In this document: positions 38,478-48,839 of the stretch, in pieces
Layout: each line of letters starts with the position of its first letter
How positions within the stretch are numbered: position 1 is the first letter of the stretch
Assembly: GCF_900660525.1 (NCBI RefSeq)
Contig: NZ_LR214970.1
Coordinates: 682,001-746,000, forward strand
Direction of reading: 5' to 3'
Length of the DNA: 64,000 bases
From: Mycoplasmopsis bovigenitalium
Lineage (GTDB): Bacteria; Bacillota_I; Bacilli_A; Mycoplasmatales; Metamycoplasmataceae
Program-made: the position numbers and the translations under genes
Notes under the pieces: generated by a model
Database searches by the model: none
Seen by the model: only the letters and a program-made list of their open reading frames with translations
Told to the model about the DNA's origin: nothing

Positions 38478-39935
38478 ATGACTAATATTGAATTTGAAAA
38501 TAAAAAAATATATGATGATTATCAAACATTAGTAAATAAACAAAAAAGAAATTGAATTTCAAGAGTTTACCAAATTATTGCTGCTATATGAATTTTTATA
38601 GCCGGAATAGTATTACTGCTTTTAGCTGATAAAGTAATATTATTATCTGAAAAAGTAAATATAGCAATATTCTTTAACTTTACAACTGAAAGATTCAAAG
38701 AAGTAAACTTTGTCTTAATGCTAAGAATTGCAATTTTATCATTTCTATTTATCTATCCAATAAGCAAAATATTTGCTGACTTATTCATAAATAAAGAAAA
38801 AGTCGAATTCTATTTACCTTGATTTATATGGTATTTGCTATCATCAATAACTGCTTTTGTTTTGTTTATGTCATTTAGAAGCATAGATGGAAAACAAGTT
38901 ATTAATTTACTTTATGCCTTTATTCCATTATATGTTTTCGATTTAACTTATGCAATCTTTGCTTATTATATTAAGAGAAAATCAAACCCATTAACAATGG
39001 GTAGTGTGTCAAGTTTAATTATTACTCAAGTAGCAAGAGCATTGCTAGTAAGTGCTATATTGGCTTGTTTCTTTATTTGAACAAAAAGTTCAATAAAAGA
39101 AGCTCAATTATTTCTTCATTATAATCAATTTAGCGATTGATTTAGATCATTATTTAAAGTTAAAAAAGCATCTAATTTAGCAATTATTATTGCACTATTT
39201 ATAGGTTCATCTCTACTCTTATTCTTTTCATTTTGAGATAAAATCATTTTAATTGCTAACAACAATTTAAAAGGTGAATATCTAAAAAATAAACTATCTT
39301 TCACATTAATTTTATTGGCATCAATCGCCTTTTGAATATTACGTGTCTTCTTTATTAAAGTTAAACAATCAAGTTATTTTGATGAAAAAGTACATTTTTC
39401 ACCAAATTATCTATATTTATTATTTACAATAGTTCCGATCCTAGCACTAACTTTATTTTTAGTAATCAATTTAGTTAGAATTTTTAAAACAAAAAATACA
39501 TTAACTAACTCAATAATTTTTGGTTCACTATTGTCATTAATTTGAATTTCATTCATGATTCTAAGTTTTAATAACAATGATAATGGTATTAATTTAGTTG
39601 TATTATTTATCACTGTATTAGCAAGTATTTCAATGATGGGATTATATTTAAAAAACAATTCCACAATTCACAAATTTTCACTAAAAATCTTAAATCTAAA
39701 TATCTTGGTCTCAATTATCATAATGTCAATATTAGGTTTTGAAAGATTAATGCAAGCTCAAAATAATTATGCATTCAGCTACTTAAATTCAGATCTGAAT
39801 TTAGTACAAATATTTGCTGTTGTTCAATCCTCATTAACACTAGCGATCTTAATTGGGGCAGCAATAAAATTAATATTTGTGCTATATAAACTTCATAAAA
39901 CAAGAAAAACAAAAAGGGGTGTAGAAAATGAATAA
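38478..39935 (+). CDS. MSC_0624-family F1-like ATPase-associated membrane protein
   Basis: Polytopic membrane protein of 485 aa with about ten to twelve hydrophobic segments over nearly its whole length and a basic C-terminal tail (HKTRKTKRG). Position, size and topology match the MSC_0624-type member of the type-3 F1-like X0 ATPase cluster, where it is thought to contribute to the membrane X0 sector. It has no recognisable a- or c-subunit signature, as is known for this system. ATG 38478 is 2 nt after MIP, and it overlaps the next gene by 8 nt. Many TGA-Trp codons. Confidence 0.85.
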
Positions 39936-40455
39936 AGCAATATCAAAAAAAGAACTAAAACAATTGAAATTAACCAATGAATTGCAAATTTTCAATTTGA
40001 ATTCTCAATATGAAAATGTAAAGTCTAACCCAAAATTTGTCTCATTTAATCAATTGAGTTCATCTGTTTTACTTGCATTAGGCTTAGGTTTTAATTCCGA
40101 AGCTTACAAAACTTTTATTGAGTTAGTTAATCAAGCAGTTACGCAAAAACACAATTTGGTTTTTAACAACTTTATTATCTCTTATGCAATTGATCCCAAA
40201 TTTAGTTTACAAACTATTTCACCAGTATTAGTTACTCAAGAACCCACTACATCTGAATCATTAAATTTACGTATTAGTAGCACAAGTTCACAATTGAGTA
40301 GTTTTCTACAACGTTTTAACTATGAACTATCCAAATTAATTGAAATGGGTTCATACGTTGAAGTAATCCCTTCAATTGTTGTTTATATTTCACCTGAAAC
40401 AAAAACTTATAAGCTATTTTTTAACCATGAAATGTTAGCAAGAATCGAGAAATAA
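39928..40455 (+). CDS. MSC_0623-family F1-like ATPase-associated protein
   Basis: Soluble-looking protein of 175 aa with no signal peptide or membrane helix and no nucleotide-binding motif. It is assigned from its fixed place between the membrane protein and the gamma-like gene. It starts inside the previous gene with AAAGGGG upstream. Its role in the complex is unknown; a cytoplasmic stalk or assembly role is inference. Confidence 0.75.
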   Translation: MNKAISKKELKQLKLTNELQIFNLNSQYENVKSNPKFVSFNQLSSSVLLALGLGFNSEAYKTFIELVNQAVTQKHNLVFNNFIISYAIDPKFSLQTISPVLVTQEPTTSESLNLRISSTSSQLSSFLQRFNYELSKLIEMGSYVEVIPSIVVYISPETKTYKLFFNHEMLARIEK

Positions 40456-40456
40456 A

Positions 40457-41362
40457 ATGCATTTCAAAAAAATTGAAGAAAAGAAAAAAAGCTTAGATAA
40501 CATTCATTTACGTGTCAATAATGAAAAAAATATTCTGCTGATTGAAATTATGAAATTAAGTAAAAAATTGCAGTTTTATGTAAAAAACGCTTTAAGCAAT
40601 AAACATTTAATTTCACAGTTAAAAACAGAATACAGCGTTAAAAATAAATTTATTCAGAACAGAAATATATTAAATAATTCATTTTCTAAAAAAATTAAAT
40701 CCTTATTCGTTAAACCAAAACAGCTTTGGATATATTTAACAGAGGAGCAAAAACACTCAACAGATTCGTACACTCGTTATGAACAAATGATTTTAAAAAA
40801 CATAAAGAAAAATGAGTCAGAATTTGTCTTAATTGGTGATAGAGCAATCGAGTTTGGAAAAAACAACAAACTTCAAATTATTCGTCAATACACTAGCGAA
40901 CAACGTAATCAAAACCTTGAAAACGAATTAGCATTTTTAGTTAAATATCTATATGCCGATGGTAATTATGAAAGTGTGCGTTTTGTTATAAGTTCAAACA
41001 AGAACTTTAAAGACGCATTCACGATATTGCCACTTGAAAAGTTTGATGTTTACAAGTTTACAAACACAAATGAATTAATTGAAAATATCAATGTAAAAGA
41101 TTATTTAATTTTTCCTGACTTACAAACTTTTATTGATAGTGAAATTAATATGTTTTTAACTAATTCAATTCATGCATTAATGATAGAGTCATACTTTTAC
41201 AATGCCAAAAACAAATTGATCACTACTAATCAAATAATCAAGCAACTAGATGAAGATATATTAAAGTTATCTAAGAAAATAATTAAATTTAAGCGCGAAA
41301 AAGAAATTGAAGATATAGTAATGTTTTTTAGAAAAAATAAAAAAACAAGCGAGGATGCATAA
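40457..41362 (+). CDS. MSC_0622-family F1-like ATPase gamma subunit
   Basis: 301-aa protein with long N- and C-terminal Lys/Glu-rich helices flanking an alpha/beta middle, the layout of an F1 gamma rotor stalk. It begins MHFKKIEEKKKSLDN and ends KREKEIEDIVMFFRKNKKT. Sequence similarity to true AtpG is low by eye, so the assignment rests on architecture and synteny. It starts 1 nt after the previous stop and its own TAA overlaps the next ATG (TAATG). Confidence 0.8.
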   Translation: MHFKKIEEKKKSLDNIHLRVNNEKNILLIEIMKLSKKLQFYVKNALSNKHLISQLKTEYSVKNKFIQNRNILNNSFSKKIKSLFVKPKQLWIYLTEEQKHSTDSYTRYEQMILKNIKKNESEFVLIGDRAIEFGKNNKLQIIRQYTSEQRNQNLENELAFLVKYLYADGNYESVRFVISSNKNFKDAFTILPLEKFDVYKFTNTNELIENINVKDYLIFPDLQTFIDSEINMFLTNSIHALMIESYFYNAKNKLITTNQIIKQLDEDILKLSKKIIKFKREKEIEDIVMFFRKNKKTSEDA

Positions 41363-41838
41363 TGAATAAAAATGGAATTTACATTGAAATAAACTCAATA
41401 GCTACAACTCCATTAATCTTCAAGAACGCTAATCTATACTTCAATATAGAAGAATCAGACAGTTGAAAATTGATTAAATCAAAATCATTGGCAAGTTATG
41501 AAAAAACGGTGTTAAAAATTGAAAATTTAAACACTGCAAAAACATATTATATTTTACTAAAAAACTCAAATATGAGTTTTGACGGTAAAAAAGCTACATT
41601 CAATACATTCTCTAAAATTAAGCTTTTCATTAAAGCTGATAAATCAACAACAAAAAATAAATATAAGTCAGAATTAAAACAAATAAACCAAGAAATTTCT
41701 CACTTAAATGCTTTGCAAAATATTGGATTAAAATTAAGTGAAGTCGCTCTTCTTAACAACTTAAAAAATGAAGAATATGAGTTGAAAATGAAAAGCAATC
41801 TTTCTTTAATTGAGTATGAAGGAGAATTCAATGAGTAA
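41362..41838 (+). CDS. MSC_0621-family F1-like ATPase epsilon subunit
   Basis: 158-aa protein. The N-terminal ~75 residues are beta-rich (MNKNGIYIEINS...) and the C-terminal part is helical, the two-part form of F1 epsilon. One TGA-Trp near residue 35. It begins at the overlap ATG 41362 and overlaps the next start by 8 nt. It is the fourth gene of the cluster. Confidence 0.75.
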
Positions 41839-43924
41839 AAATAAGCTTATTTATTCGCTAGGATTCGTCACTTCAGCTACCGCACCATTGATGGTTATTA
41901 GTGCCCAATTAGACGACAAAGCCAAACCGCAATCAGAAACTGCAAATAAAGATAAAAAACCAGAAGAAAAACCTAAAACAAATGACCCAAATTTTTCAAC
42001 TTTTAAAGAAAAAAATGACAAAAAAATTTCTGAGGCAATTGATAAATCAATTGGATTAATGATCAGTTATTTTAAAGATCAAATCCAAAAAAACAAAGCA
42101 GATACAGAAACAGATTACCAAACAAGACTTTCAAAACAAATTTACCTTGAAAAACTTGTTGATTTTTACGAATCCAATAAAAAAGAAATCAAAAAAGATC
42201 CCGATAAATTCGGAATGTATATTACTTTTCCATATGTTCTTGCTCGAGAAAAAAAATACATAAATGGTACCGTAGAGTTTAACAACAAGCAATACGAAAA
42301 CATTATTTATGGTAAGGGCAATGATGAGAAAACAAAATATGATAGAGCTATTGATTCTTCCAAAATAAAGAAGATAACCGAAGAGTTAAACATAGTCGAT
42401 GAAAAACGCTTTCAAAGTGCTATTGAAAAATATACAAGTTCAATGCTTGAAGAAATTAAATCAATTGCCCTTGATGAATCAGATATTTTAAAAATTGGTA
42501 AAGACTATGATTTTGTCTATAAAAAAGGCAAGATAAACGATAAAGACGAGCGTGTATTTACTATTGAAACCCCTAAAGGCTTTAATTCGTGAGATGAATA
42601 CATTATTAGTAAATTTAAAACTCGTTTTATTGAATTTGATTTAAGACAAAACCAAGAATTTATAGTTGAAGAGCCAACTCCAACCCAGCCTAAAGATATT
42701 CCTTATATTCCACCTTTAATTCCAAATAAACCAGTCGAACAGCCACCTGTTGAAATTAACCTTGAATCATTGCCTATTCTAACTCCTTTAATTCGTGCTG
42801 AATATTCAACGAATTCAATTGAAAATCTAAACATTTTAGCAAATCAAAAAACAGCAGATGTATTCTTTTTCAATAACCCTATCAACACAAAATACCAATA
42901 CGAAGTTCAGGAACTGACTGCAACATCAGCTAAGGTAGCAATCTACGATAAAGAAAAACCAAATCTTAAACGTACTTATACAACGGATTTTAATTTAGAA
43001 TCAAATCAAGACCCATACAAACAAGAAGTTTTATATCAACAAATAAAAGCAATAAATGATATAGCTCTCAAATTCTATGGATCTCTTGGCTTAGATGAAC
43101 ATCTAAAATATGAAAAATTAGCAAACCAAACTTTAATCAATACTGTTTTTGGTCTTGTTGATCAATTTACAAAGACAATTTACTCATTGAATTATGTAAT
43201 TTATCAGAACGAAAACATAATCAAACTTAGTGAGGCATACAGAAATGGCAAAATTTCTATTGGTGATGCATACAATAATTCTGCCAACACCTTTTTAACA
43301 GCCATAGCAGCTTCAAAATTCAATGGAGTTAGCTCATGAAGTGCTGTTCCAAACGCATATGACTTATTAATTGAAACTTATAAAGTTGACGTTTTGAGAC
43401 ATAATAAAGATATCATATTTAAAAACATTGAATTTATGAATTCTCATGCTAATAAATTTAACGTAGATCAATATAATTCCAATACAATTGAGAAATTTGT
43501 TGATACCGTTAATAAACAAATTCATAAACTAAAAGCTATTGCAATAGTTAATAACTACACAATTAATGAGTGATTCAATGGCTATATTAGTCAAATAACT
43601 AAAATCAAAGAAAACTTTTTAACTTTAAGAACATTAGCTCAAAATAAAGAAGTTTCAGATGACAAATCAGCAAGTGAATTTGCACAAGCTTATAAAAAAG
43701 CGCAAGAAGAAATAAACCAGCAAAACAAGAGCGTTCATAAAGTTCAGGAAATCTTTGGTATTTCAATTGCAGTGATTGGCTCACTATTAATTTTATTAAC
43801 AATAATATTAGCTCTTGTAAACATCAAAAAATCTAAAAAATACAAATTAAAAACCTTATACGCTGTTTTAACTTCATTATCATTATCACTAATCATAATT
43901 GGATCTATACTGATCTTTATATAG
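41831..43924 (+). CDS. MSC_0620-family F1-like ATPase-associated subunit
   Basis: Protein of 697 aa with an N-terminal signal-like segment (YSLGFVTSATAPLMVISA), a long Lys/Glu-rich ectodomain with a Pro-rich patch (about residues 280-310), and two C-terminal membrane helices (~residues 638-690). It is thought to span the membrane and face outward, so it could couple the ATPase to surface partners. ATG 41831 is preceded by GAAGGAG. Three or more TGA-Trp codons. It is followed after 9 nt by the alpha-like gene. Confidence 0.82.
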
Positions 43925-43933
43925 GAGGAAATT

Positions 43934-45484
43934 ATGAAAAAGACAACTAATAAAATTAGTAAAACCCCAATTGTTTCATCAATATTTGATTATATGATTG
44001 AGGTGACTGGAAATTTTAATTATTCGCAAAAACAAATGTTTAGCATAGTTGGCAAGCCTCACATTCAATTAATTCTAATTAGCGCAACTACTGAAAAAGC
44101 AATCTTGCTGTCAAACGACCAAAGTGGTAATATCTCAATTGGTGATCGATTAGAATTATTAAACTCAAACTACAATGTTTATACTTCAGACATTTACTTT
44201 GGAAAAGTAATTGATGTCTCAGGAAACGTAGTTTTACCAACACCAACTAGAAAACCTGAATTTGCAAAACACCAACAATCAACACAAATATTTAAATTAG
44301 CACACGATTTAATGACAGTTAAAACACTAAACGAACAGCTTTATACAGGTATAACTTCAATAGACTTATTAATTCCAATTGGTAAGGGTCAACGTGAATT
44401 AATTATTGGCGACCGTCAAACTGGAAAAACTCACATCGCATTAAACACAATTATTAACCAAGCAAAAAATAATGTTAAATGTATTTATGTAGCAATTGGT
44501 CAAAAAAGAGAACAAATTGCCAATATTTATTCAACTCTTGAAAAATATGATGCATTAAAAAATACAATTATTATTGATGCATTTGCGACATCAACATACG
44601 ACCAATACTTAGCTCCATACGTGGGAATGGCTCATGCTGAAAATCTTTCATATGAAAATGATGTTCTTATTGTTTTTGACGATTTAACAAAACACGCAAA
44701 CATAATTAGAGAAATGGCGCTTCTTTCAGATGCGCCAGTTGGTAAAGAAGCTATGCCAGGCGACATATTCTTTGCTCACTCACAATTTCTTGAGAGAGCA
44801 GGTAGCTTTGTCGGACGTAAAACTATTACAGCGTTGCCAATATTACAAACTATCGATGGCGATATTACTTCACTAATTTCATCAAACGTTATTTCAATTA
44901 CTGATGGTCAAATTGTTACCAGTTCCGATTTATTCTCTGCTGGTAAATTACCTGCTATTAATATTGATTTATCAGTATCAAGAACCGGTTCAAGCGTTCA
45001 AAACAGAACAATAACTCAAGTTGCCGGTGAAATTGGAAAAATTTACAGAAAATACAAACGTCATTTAAAGTTAGCAACACTTGATTATGACTTTAACACT
45101 GAAACTTCTGCACTATTAAACAAAGGGAAAATGATTGATAAATTATTCTAACAAAGAGGTTATTCATTATATTCACATAGTTTTATAATGCTGAGTTCAA
45201 AAATCATTTCATGAAACTTGTTTAAAGGTGTAACTGACCACCAAAAAGCCATGAATTACTTAAATTACATTATCAACACTAATTTTGAAGCGAAAAGTGC
45301 TTATGAAAACATTATTAGTGGCAAAGAATATGATGATTCAATCACTAAAAACTTTTTTGCTTTCGCACTACAACAATACTCAAATTATCTAGGTCTTGAT
45401 TGAAATATTCAAGTAGAAAATAAATTTATAGAGTTTCCAAAAAACTACTTAGAAAAAGTAGCTATTGAGTTAGGAGATAAATAA
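43934..45484 (+). pseudogene. MSC_0619-family F1-like ATPase alpha subunit, interrupted by TAA
   Basis: Alpha-like F1 subunit. The frame is 516 codons long to the TAA at 45482-45484, the expected family size, but codon 406 (45149-45151) is TAA. Up to there it has the N-terminal barrel, Walker A GDRQTGKTHIA (~residue 157), a VFDDLTKHA Walker B-like segment and SVSRTGSSVQ. After the stop the same frame continues for 110 codons through the C-terminal helical domain (GVTDHQKAMNYLNY...), with two TGA-Trp and no other stop. Either a real nonsense mutation, leaving a 405-aa product, or a base-call error. RBS GGAGGAA precedes the ATG. The beta-like ATG overlaps the final stop. Confidence 0.8.
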
Positions 45485-46860
45485 TGACTGGTAAAATTTT
45501 GCAATTTAATTCAGATGTTTTAGATATTCAATTTTCGGCATCTAAATTGCCAAAAGTTAATCACTTATTAACCTTACATGACTCAAAAACGTATCTTTTG
45601 GTAAAAAGAATAGTATCTGATACTGTAGTTAAAGCAATTGTAATTTATGCTGCGCAGCCTATTGCACTTGATGACAAAGTAACCAACACAAATAAAAGTT
45701 TTATGGTTCCTGTTGGTGTTAATTCAAAGAATAATATTTATAGTTTTGAAGGAAAACCGCTACTTAAATCAACAATTACTCCAAAATATGTTGAGATGAA
45801 CTCTACAATTAATCACAACAAATTTATTAATACAAATACTGAGATAATTCAAACCGGTATTAAAGCTATTGACTTTTTCATTCCAATTGTTAAGGGTTAT
45901 AAAATCGGTATTTTTGGTGGTGCTGGGGTTGGTAAAACCGTTTTAATGAAAGAAATCATTTTCAACGTAAATAACAACAGTAAGCAAACAAGTAACATTT
46001 TCATCGGTTCAGGTGAACGTTCACGTGAAGGTATTGAACTTTACAATGAATTAAAAGAATCAAATTTATTACAAAATTCAATTATGTTTATTTCTAAAAT
46101 GAACGAATCACCTGGAGCTAGAATGTCAATTGTACCAATTGGTATTACAGCTGCTGAATACTTAAGAGACCAAGATAAAGAAGATGTCTTATTATTTATT
46201 GACAATATTTATCGTTTTGTTCAAGCAGAAAATGAAGTTAGTTCATCATTAGGTAAAAAACCTTCTGTTGGTGGTTATCAATCAACTCTTGAAAGTGATG
46301 TCGCTAATGTTCAACACCGTTTATTCAAAAATGAAAATGGGGCTATTACTTCGTTCCAAACAATGTTCTTGCCTATGGATGATTTATCAGACCCATCAGC
46401 AGTTGCAGTTTTCAATCACTTAGATGGCAATTTAGTACTTTCTCGTGCACAAACAGCTAAAAATATTTTCCCTGCCTTTGACCCACTTGCTAGTCAATCA
46501 AACTCGGTGAATGAAAATATTATTGGTAAACGTCACTTTGATGCAATAATTGAAACCAAAAAAATTCTTAAAACATATAAAGATCTTGAAGATGTTATTC
46601 TAATCTTAGGATTTGACGAACTTGATGATGAAAGTAAAACAATAGTTAAAAAAGCATTACAATTGGAAAACTTCTTTACTCAAAACTTCTTCATGACTGA
46701 ACACTTTACAAAGTCTCCTGGTCAATTTGTTAAAATTGAAGACACAGTTGAAAGTGTTTGAAAAATTCTTAATGGCGAATACATTAAACAAAGTCCAGAA
46801 ATCTTTTCATATGTTGGATCAGCATTAGATATTCCAACTGATAAAGAATTAGGCCTATAA
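45484..46860 (+). CDS. MSC_0618-family F1-like ATPase beta subunit
   Basis: Catalytic-type F1 subunit of 458 aa. Walker A is GGAGVGKTVL (~residue 142), followed by GSGERSREG, the catalytic-Glu region typical of beta subunits. Walker B is LLFIDNIYRFVQA, and GYQSTLESDVA corresponds to the beta GYQPTL motif. It is shorter than housekeeping AtpD and lacks the DELSEED form (here GFDELDDES). One TGA-Trp near the end. Last gene of the cluster, followed by a terminator. Confidence 0.92.
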
Positions 46861-46898
46861 TTTACCAATATATTCATTTTACAATTCAAAAAGACAAA

Positions 46899-46937
46899 AA
46901 AATCAAGCCAGAATTATGATAATACGGCTTGATTTTT
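46899..46937 (+). terminator. Terminator of the MIB-MIP-ATPase operon
   Basis: AAATCAAGCC and GGCTTGATTTTT form a 10-bp stem around a 16-nt loop, 38 nt after the beta-like stop. It is the only clear terminator after MIB. Confidence 0.85.
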
Positions 46938-46955
46938 AAATTATTTTTTCAAAAA

Positions 46956-47070
46956 AGAAAATAAAAAAAAGCAGCTCCCTATTTTCCCATCTCTGGTATC
47001 GTCGGCACTACAAGGCTTAACTACTGAGTTCGGAATGGATTCAGGTGATCCCTTGCGCTATAACCACTAG
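46956..47070. repeat. 5S direct repeat unit A
   Basis: About 120 bp covering the 5S gene and the shared A/T-rich 3' flank (CAAAAAAGAAAATAAAAAAA). It is nearly identical to 48484-48604, with one A more in the flank; the match stops just past CTAGTGG. Confidence 0.85.
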
Positions 47071-47071
47071 T
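46965..47071 (-). rRNA. rrf: 5S rRNA copy 1
   Basis: Minus-strand sequence with the 5S core: GGTTATAGCGCAAGGG, the loop-B/C segment CCATTCCGAACTCAG, AGTTAAGCC and GCCGACGATACC. Length from the conserved CTAGTGG to GCTGC is 100 nt; exact ends are uncertain by several bases because helix I runs into a T-tract. No 16S or 23S gene is adjacent. Confidence 0.92.
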
Positions 47072-47109
47072 AATATCTTACCATTAATTCAAAAAATGCA
47101 AAATATTTT

Positions 47110-47787
47110 TTAAATTTTTTTTATGTCGTTTTTATCGATTTCTTTTCACTGGCCAATTTTCAAATTTTCAGGTAATACTAAATTGCCAAATTCAATTCGT
47201 TTTAGGTATATTACATTCAAATTAAAATGTTTCATCATTCTTTTAACTTGGTGAAATTTACCTTCATAGATGGTTAAAAAACATTTGTTTTCATCAATAT
47301 ATTCAAATAAATATTTTTCAACTACAAAATCACCAATGTTTATTGGCATATTATATTTTTCAATATCAAAATCAATATTTTTATCAACTTCAATATAGTA
47401 TTTCTTAGCTACGTGTTTTGAAGGCTTCAAAACACTGTTACTAAATTCACCATCATTTGTAATAATTAATAAACCCTCAGTATCTTTATCTAATCTACCA
47501 ACACTAAAATATTTATTAGGATTTAAATCTAGTAAATCAAAAATAGTTTTATGCTTGGGATCATAATTCGCACAAATATAACCTGCGGGTTTATTTAGTA
47601 AAAAGTATCTATGTTCTTGAAATTCAACAATTTTTCCATCATAAAAAACCTGATCCTTTTCAGTGTCAACATTGATACTTTTAAAAATTAAAGTTCCATT
47701 CACACTAATTTTGCCATCTTTAATGTCTTTTTTTATTTCGCTTCGCGATTTATTAATAATGCTTGATAAATATTTCTCTATCCTCAT
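47110..47787 (-). CDS. RsuA/RluB-family pseudouridine synthase
   Basis: 225 aa. An N-terminal S4 RNA-binding domain (MRIEKYLSSIINKSRSEIKK, residues 1-60) is followed by the catalytic domain with the active Asp in GRLDKDTEGLLI (~residue 101). It pseudouridylates rRNA (16S U516 or 23S site); which one is not decidable here. A TGA-Trp at 47146 lies near the C-terminus. It starts just 2 nt after the upstream lipoprotein stop (minus direction) and ends near 5S copy 1, so both sit between the 5S repeats. Confidence 0.9.
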
Positions 47788-47789
47788 AT

Positions 47790-48446
47790 TTAACTCGAAT
47801 AAATCTTATTTACAAAGTCTTTAAATGCTTGTGTATGTTTTTTGTTTATAGCAATGTAAAAACCCTTAACAGATGAATGAATATAGTTAATGTGTTTTGG
47901 ATTGAATTCAAATTCGCGAACTTTTTCAATATTTTTTTCTATGATATTGGCTTGATTATCATATACAAATTTCCCATTTTCAATTTTAATAGGGAAAAAT
48001 ATTTTAGCATTTTCAACATTATTAATATTGGGGGTTAGTAAATTTGGAATTTCACTAGTGTAAATTAAAATGTTTTCTTTAAAAAAATCTTTGTTAAAAA
48101 AGCTAGAAATTTTAAAGATGTGCACATTATTCTTAGTTATTTCTAAATCAGCATCCTCATCAAACCCTGTATCATCAACAGTTTTATATTCTTCGTAAAA
48201 AATATAACCATTTAAAATATTAGAGGCTTGCAAGTCATTATCAATAAAAATTTGCTTGTTATTAATTTTGCTACTATTATAAAAATCAATAAAATGATAA
48301 ATTTTTAACTCAGATTGTTTATTATTTGTTTCTACTTCTTTATTTTCTATTTTGTTTTCTTCTTCAATAGGTTTTTGATTATTTTTGCATGAAATAGCAA
48401 TGAAAGGAATCGACAATAATGGAATTAAGTTTAATTTAAATTTCAA
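47790..48446 (-). CDS. Lipoprotein between the 5S copies
   Basis: Predicted lipoprotein of 218 aa. I choose the TTG at 48446 because GGAGG sits 5 nt before it; the ATG at 48458 would put that Shine-Dalgarno inside the coding region. The signal MKFKLNLIPLLSIPFIAISC gives Cys at residue 20. A Lys/Glu/Asn-rich spacer is followed by an unrecognised ectodomain. It is apparently co-transcribed with the pseudouridine synthase. Confidence 0.7.
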   Translation of the reverse strand: MKFKLNLIPLLSIPFIAISCKNNQKPIEEENKIENKEVETNNKQSELKIYHFIDFYNSSKINNKQIFIDNDLQASNILNGYIFYEEYKTVDDTGFDEDADLEITKNNVHIFKISSFFNKDFFKENILIYTSEIPNLLTPNINNVENAKIFFPIKIENGKFVYDNQANIIEKNIEKVREFEFNPKHINYIHSSVKGFYIAINKKHTQAFKDFVNKIYSS

Positions 48447-48483
48447 AATAGCCTCCATAACATAGTTATTGAATGATTATAAT

Positions 48484-48604
48484 ACAAAAAAGAAAATAAA
48501 AAAAGCAGCTCCCTATTTTCCCATCTCTGGTATCGTCGGCACTACAAGGCTTAACTACTGAGTTCGGAATGGATTCAGGTGATCCCTTGCGCTATAACCA
48601 CTAG
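48484..48604. repeat. 5S direct repeat unit B
   Basis: Second copy of the 5S plus A/T-rich flank unit (see 46956-47070). Direct orientation could allow recombination that removes the pseudouridine synthase and lipoprotein. Confidence 0.85.
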
Positions 48605-48605
48605 A
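48498..48605 (-). rRNA. rrf: 5S rRNA copy 2
   Basis: Same 5S sequence as copy 1 (100 identical bases between CTAGTGG and GCTGC as read), 1534 bp further along and in the same orientation. Exact ends uncertain. Confidence 0.92.
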
Positions 48606-48799
48606 AATATAATACACTAAATTTAAATTAATAAAAGAAAAAAAATAAATTTATTTTATTCCTTCTTAAAGTATATTGCACAAGTGATAAAGTCAGCGCA
48701 TTTCAGCAACTATTTTGATAATCATGCGAAATAATAAACAAAAATTTCAATGAACTTTTGAATTGTTTTTTAGCTCTTATTAATATTGTGTGTAAATTA

Positions 48800-48828
48800 A
48801 AATCCGCCAATCTATAGCTTGGTGGATA
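48800..48828 (-). terminator. Terminator after orphan MIP-like gene
   Basis: Minus-strand ATCCACCAA, loop GCTATAGA, TTGGCGGAT with one mismatch, then T-rich sequence, about 12 nt after the stop. Confidence 0.6.
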
Positions 48829-48839
48829 TATTTATTATT

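Noticed and set aside
42812..42830. Copy of the CAATTCAATTG palindrome inside the 0620-family gene
   Set aside because: It lies within coding sequence and reads as ordinary codons (Asn-Ser-Ile-Glu), so it was not counted with the spacer repeats.
45188..45484. The alpha C-terminal part as an independent gene
   Set aside because: It is in the same frame as the upstream alpha-like gene, has no ribosome site, and completes the expected family length; better read as one interrupted gene.
47790..48458. ATG start at 48458 for the lipoprotein between the 5S copies
   Set aside because: It would place the GGAGG ribosome site inside the coding region; the TTG at 48446 has correct spacing and gives a cleaner signal peptide.
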